This document shows, one piece after another, positions 62,201 through 64,000 of a DNA stretch of 64,000 nt. Under the pieces are notes generated by a model. It saw only the letters and a program-made list of their open reading frames with translations, was not told the origin of the DNA and searched no databases. The DNA comes from Tamarix chinensis (lineage: Eukaryota > Streptophyta > Magnoliopsida > Caryophyllales > Tamaricaceae). The DNA is taken from the NCBI GenBank assembly GCA_030549775.1, contig CM060174.1, forward strand, positions 93,636,132 to 93,700,131. The letters run 5' to 3'. The position numbers were made by a program, and so were the translations under genes. Within the stretch, counting starts at the first letter, position 1, and each line of letters starts with the position of its first letter.

Positions 62201-64000
62201 ACCACTTTTATTAAATTAACATTAACATATGGAATAATAATACTAATACTCCATTAACAATATCCAACTCCACGAACCGTTATATTTTAATATAATACTT
62301 ATTAGCACCCACACATATTAGGCCACATTCTTACACAATAAATTTTACTAAAATGCCCCTAGGGCTCACAATAATATTATTCATGCATAAATGGTCACAA
62401 TAGCATAATATGACATGGATAGGTACTTAACACTTTTCATTAATAATCAAACTCTTCCCTTAAGCAATATTTCCACACATGACATATAAACTAACATACT
62501 TTTTTTTATCAATCAATACAAGTAAATATATATATTATATTAAACCACAAATATCAAGCATAATAACATATAAAAAATCCTAATGTGCTAACATACGTTT
62601 ATCCATGCGTTTAAGTGGGGTTTAACGATTACCTTAATTCCCATAAAAATTGGACCTTACTGGTGTCCCGGTTAAAGATTCAAGCATTAAACAGCGAAAT
62701 CAACACCTAAAAATAATATCAATAATTATTAGATTAGAAATAAGAAAACCAAAGCATAAGACCTTATAAAATTTACTTAATGAAATAATTAACTTAAATA
62801 TTATTATATCTTAAAATTATTAACAAAAATGGGCCAAGAAATGCAGCAACTCATCCTGCTTATGCAACATGAGCTGCATGCAAAAATAAGGGTGGAAGGG
62901 TCGAAGGTTGCATGAAGAAGAGGGTGGGAGGGGTGTTTTTGGGTTGGGGTCTTTAGGCTAGAAAAGAAGGTAGATGGGGAAGGATTTAGGGCAAGGGAAT
63001 GGTGCAGGAGTGAAGAGGGGGTGTAGGTGGCGGCTGGTGATGGGTTACTGGCGGCCAAGGGCAGCAGAGGCGGCGAAGATGGTTGCCGAGGTGGACCGGG
63101 CTAAGAAGGAAGGAAAAGAGAGGGGAAAATGGAGGGGTGAGGGGGCTTGTTTTGGCCAAACAAGGTATGGGGGTGGTAGAGGAGGTTGCAGGGAGTTGAC
63201 TGGTGGTTTGGATGGCGGTAGAGACGGTCGGACGGACGCGAACGGTGGGGTTGCAGGGGGACTGCTGAGAAGGGGGAAAATGAGGAGAAAAATAAGTGGG
63301 GAGGAAGAAGGGGATGCGAGATGGCTTGGGGTGGTCTTGTGGCGATGCAGGGAGGTAGTAGAAGGGTGCATAAGGTGGTTTGGGTGGTTGGTGAGGCAGA
63401 GGAAGCTGTGGAAGGAGGTGACGGAGCCAAACCGAGGTGAAAATGGAAGGAGAAGAAAAGGGAGAAGAGGGAGATCGGGGAAGGGGAAAGGATCGAAGAA
63501 ATGGGGCAGGGAGAGGCTAGAGAAGTGAAGAAAAAGGAGAGGGAGGATAGGAGGGCAGCTGGCTGGCCGGTGGCAGCATTTAGGGTGGTAGGGAGGGGAG
63601 ACGAAGAAGGGGGGAAATAGGGCATGAGGGGTGGTTTGCAAGGTTGGCCAGGTCTAAGAATGGGAAGAAAATGACGGGTGAGAGGGCTGCAGTGGTGGTA
63701 GGTGGTGGCAGCGAGGGGTTGCAGGCATCTCGGTGGTCAGGCATGGAGTCGAAACATGCAGCTGGTCGGGTGTAGAGGTTGAAGAAGAAAGAAAGAAGGG
63801 AGATGGAGGAAGCAAGCTAGCGTGGAAAGGAGGGCGAGCGGGCCGGCCGGCCTGGGGAAAGAAAAAGAAAGAAGGGAGGGGGTCTGGGTTGGGTCGAGAC
63901 GTGCGAGAGAGGAGGGGAAAGAGAGGGAGAGGGGAGATGGGCCAGCGGCCCATGTGTAGGGGAGAGGGAAGAGGCAAGCCTGGCGACCCAAAGCCAGGAA

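Larger units (their letters stand above)
59502..64000 (-). mobile_element. Copy C of the terminal-repeat family, running off the window
   Basis: Begins TGTAACACCCCCAAAATTC. The next 60 nt, read on the - strand, match the right end of copy B (CTTCCGCTAA, then GAAATTTTTCAG, then TTTGGGGGTGTTACA). The other end is outside the window, so the target duplication cannot be tested. It contains a hairpin-repeat array (60165-60540), a long zone of ATTACCATTTTACCC-type tandem repeats (61290-62200) and a GC-rich leader on the - strand (62880-64000). The leader frames (63045-63641, 63101-63625, 63654-63977, all -, and 62974-63528 +) overlap each other and are Pro/Ser/Leu- or Gly/Arg/Lys-rich, so I do not call genes. 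Confidence 0.75.

Noticed and set aside
63045..63641. 198-codon frame on the - strand, with overlapping 174- and 184-codon frames
   Set aside because: Overlapping long frames on both strands in a GC-skewed leader with few stop codons. Composition explains them.

Overview
The window is nuclear DNA of a flowering plant. It has a spliced gene with GT-AG introns and the C-terminus of a plant-specific GYF-domain protein family, very AT-rich spacers, and several nested layers of decayed plant retrotransposons. I cannot name the species. About 4 kb at the left edge is clearly functional host gene, and one further small host gene is likely near 37.0-37.5 kb. Almost everything else is transposon-derived or featureless AT-rich spacer.

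Layout. 1-4.1 kb: 3' half of an EXA1-like GYF-domain gene on the + strand, four exons visible. 4.1-8.3 kb: AT-rich spacer. 8.3-9.3 kb: remnant of a non-LTR retrotransposon RNase H region (- strand) and a Copia-LTR-like scrap. 9.4-14.4 kb: a 4.9-kb terminal-repeat element (copy A, - strand). 14.4-18 kb: spacer with a broken multi-exon gene resembling a Ulp1/C48 peptidase. 18-21 kb: a diverged terminal-repeat-like block (F) with a CT-rich leader and about 147-bp tandem repeats. 21-23.7 kb: 5' LTR, gag and start of the protease of a Ty3 chromovirus (element 1), cut off and joined to copy D of the terminal-repeat family (23.7-27.7 kb, - strand). 29.3-36.1 kb: a second Ty3 chromovirus (element 2), interrupted by copy E (30.9-34.4 kb, + strand) and by a ~0.5-kb unclassified insert at 35.2-35.7 kb. 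37.0-37.5 kb: likely small membrane-protein gene on the - strand with a TATA box and a GGCCCA element. 40.1-45.4 kb: degraded Athila-type Ty3 element. 50.1-54.8 kb: copy B (+ strand) inside a LINE remnant. 59.5-64 kb: copy C (- strand), running off the window.

The most striking content is the five-member family A, B, C, D, E. Members are 3.5-4.9 kb, begin TGTAAYACYCC and end GGRGTRTTACA (or decayed forms), and the three complete copies have 5-bp target-site duplications. I see no retroviral coding domain in any of them. They share a fixed internal order: an AT-rich end, a GC/CT-rich leader, a long AT-rich middle, and in A-D an array of CCAC...GTGG hairpin repeats (E has only a degenerate form). 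The simplest reading is very large solo LTRs of a Ty3/Gypsy lineage (Tekay/Del-like by their ends, unproven). A non-autonomous element with short terminal inverted repeats is the alternative. The long proline-, serine- or lysine-rich open frames in the leaders look like products of base composition, not genes.
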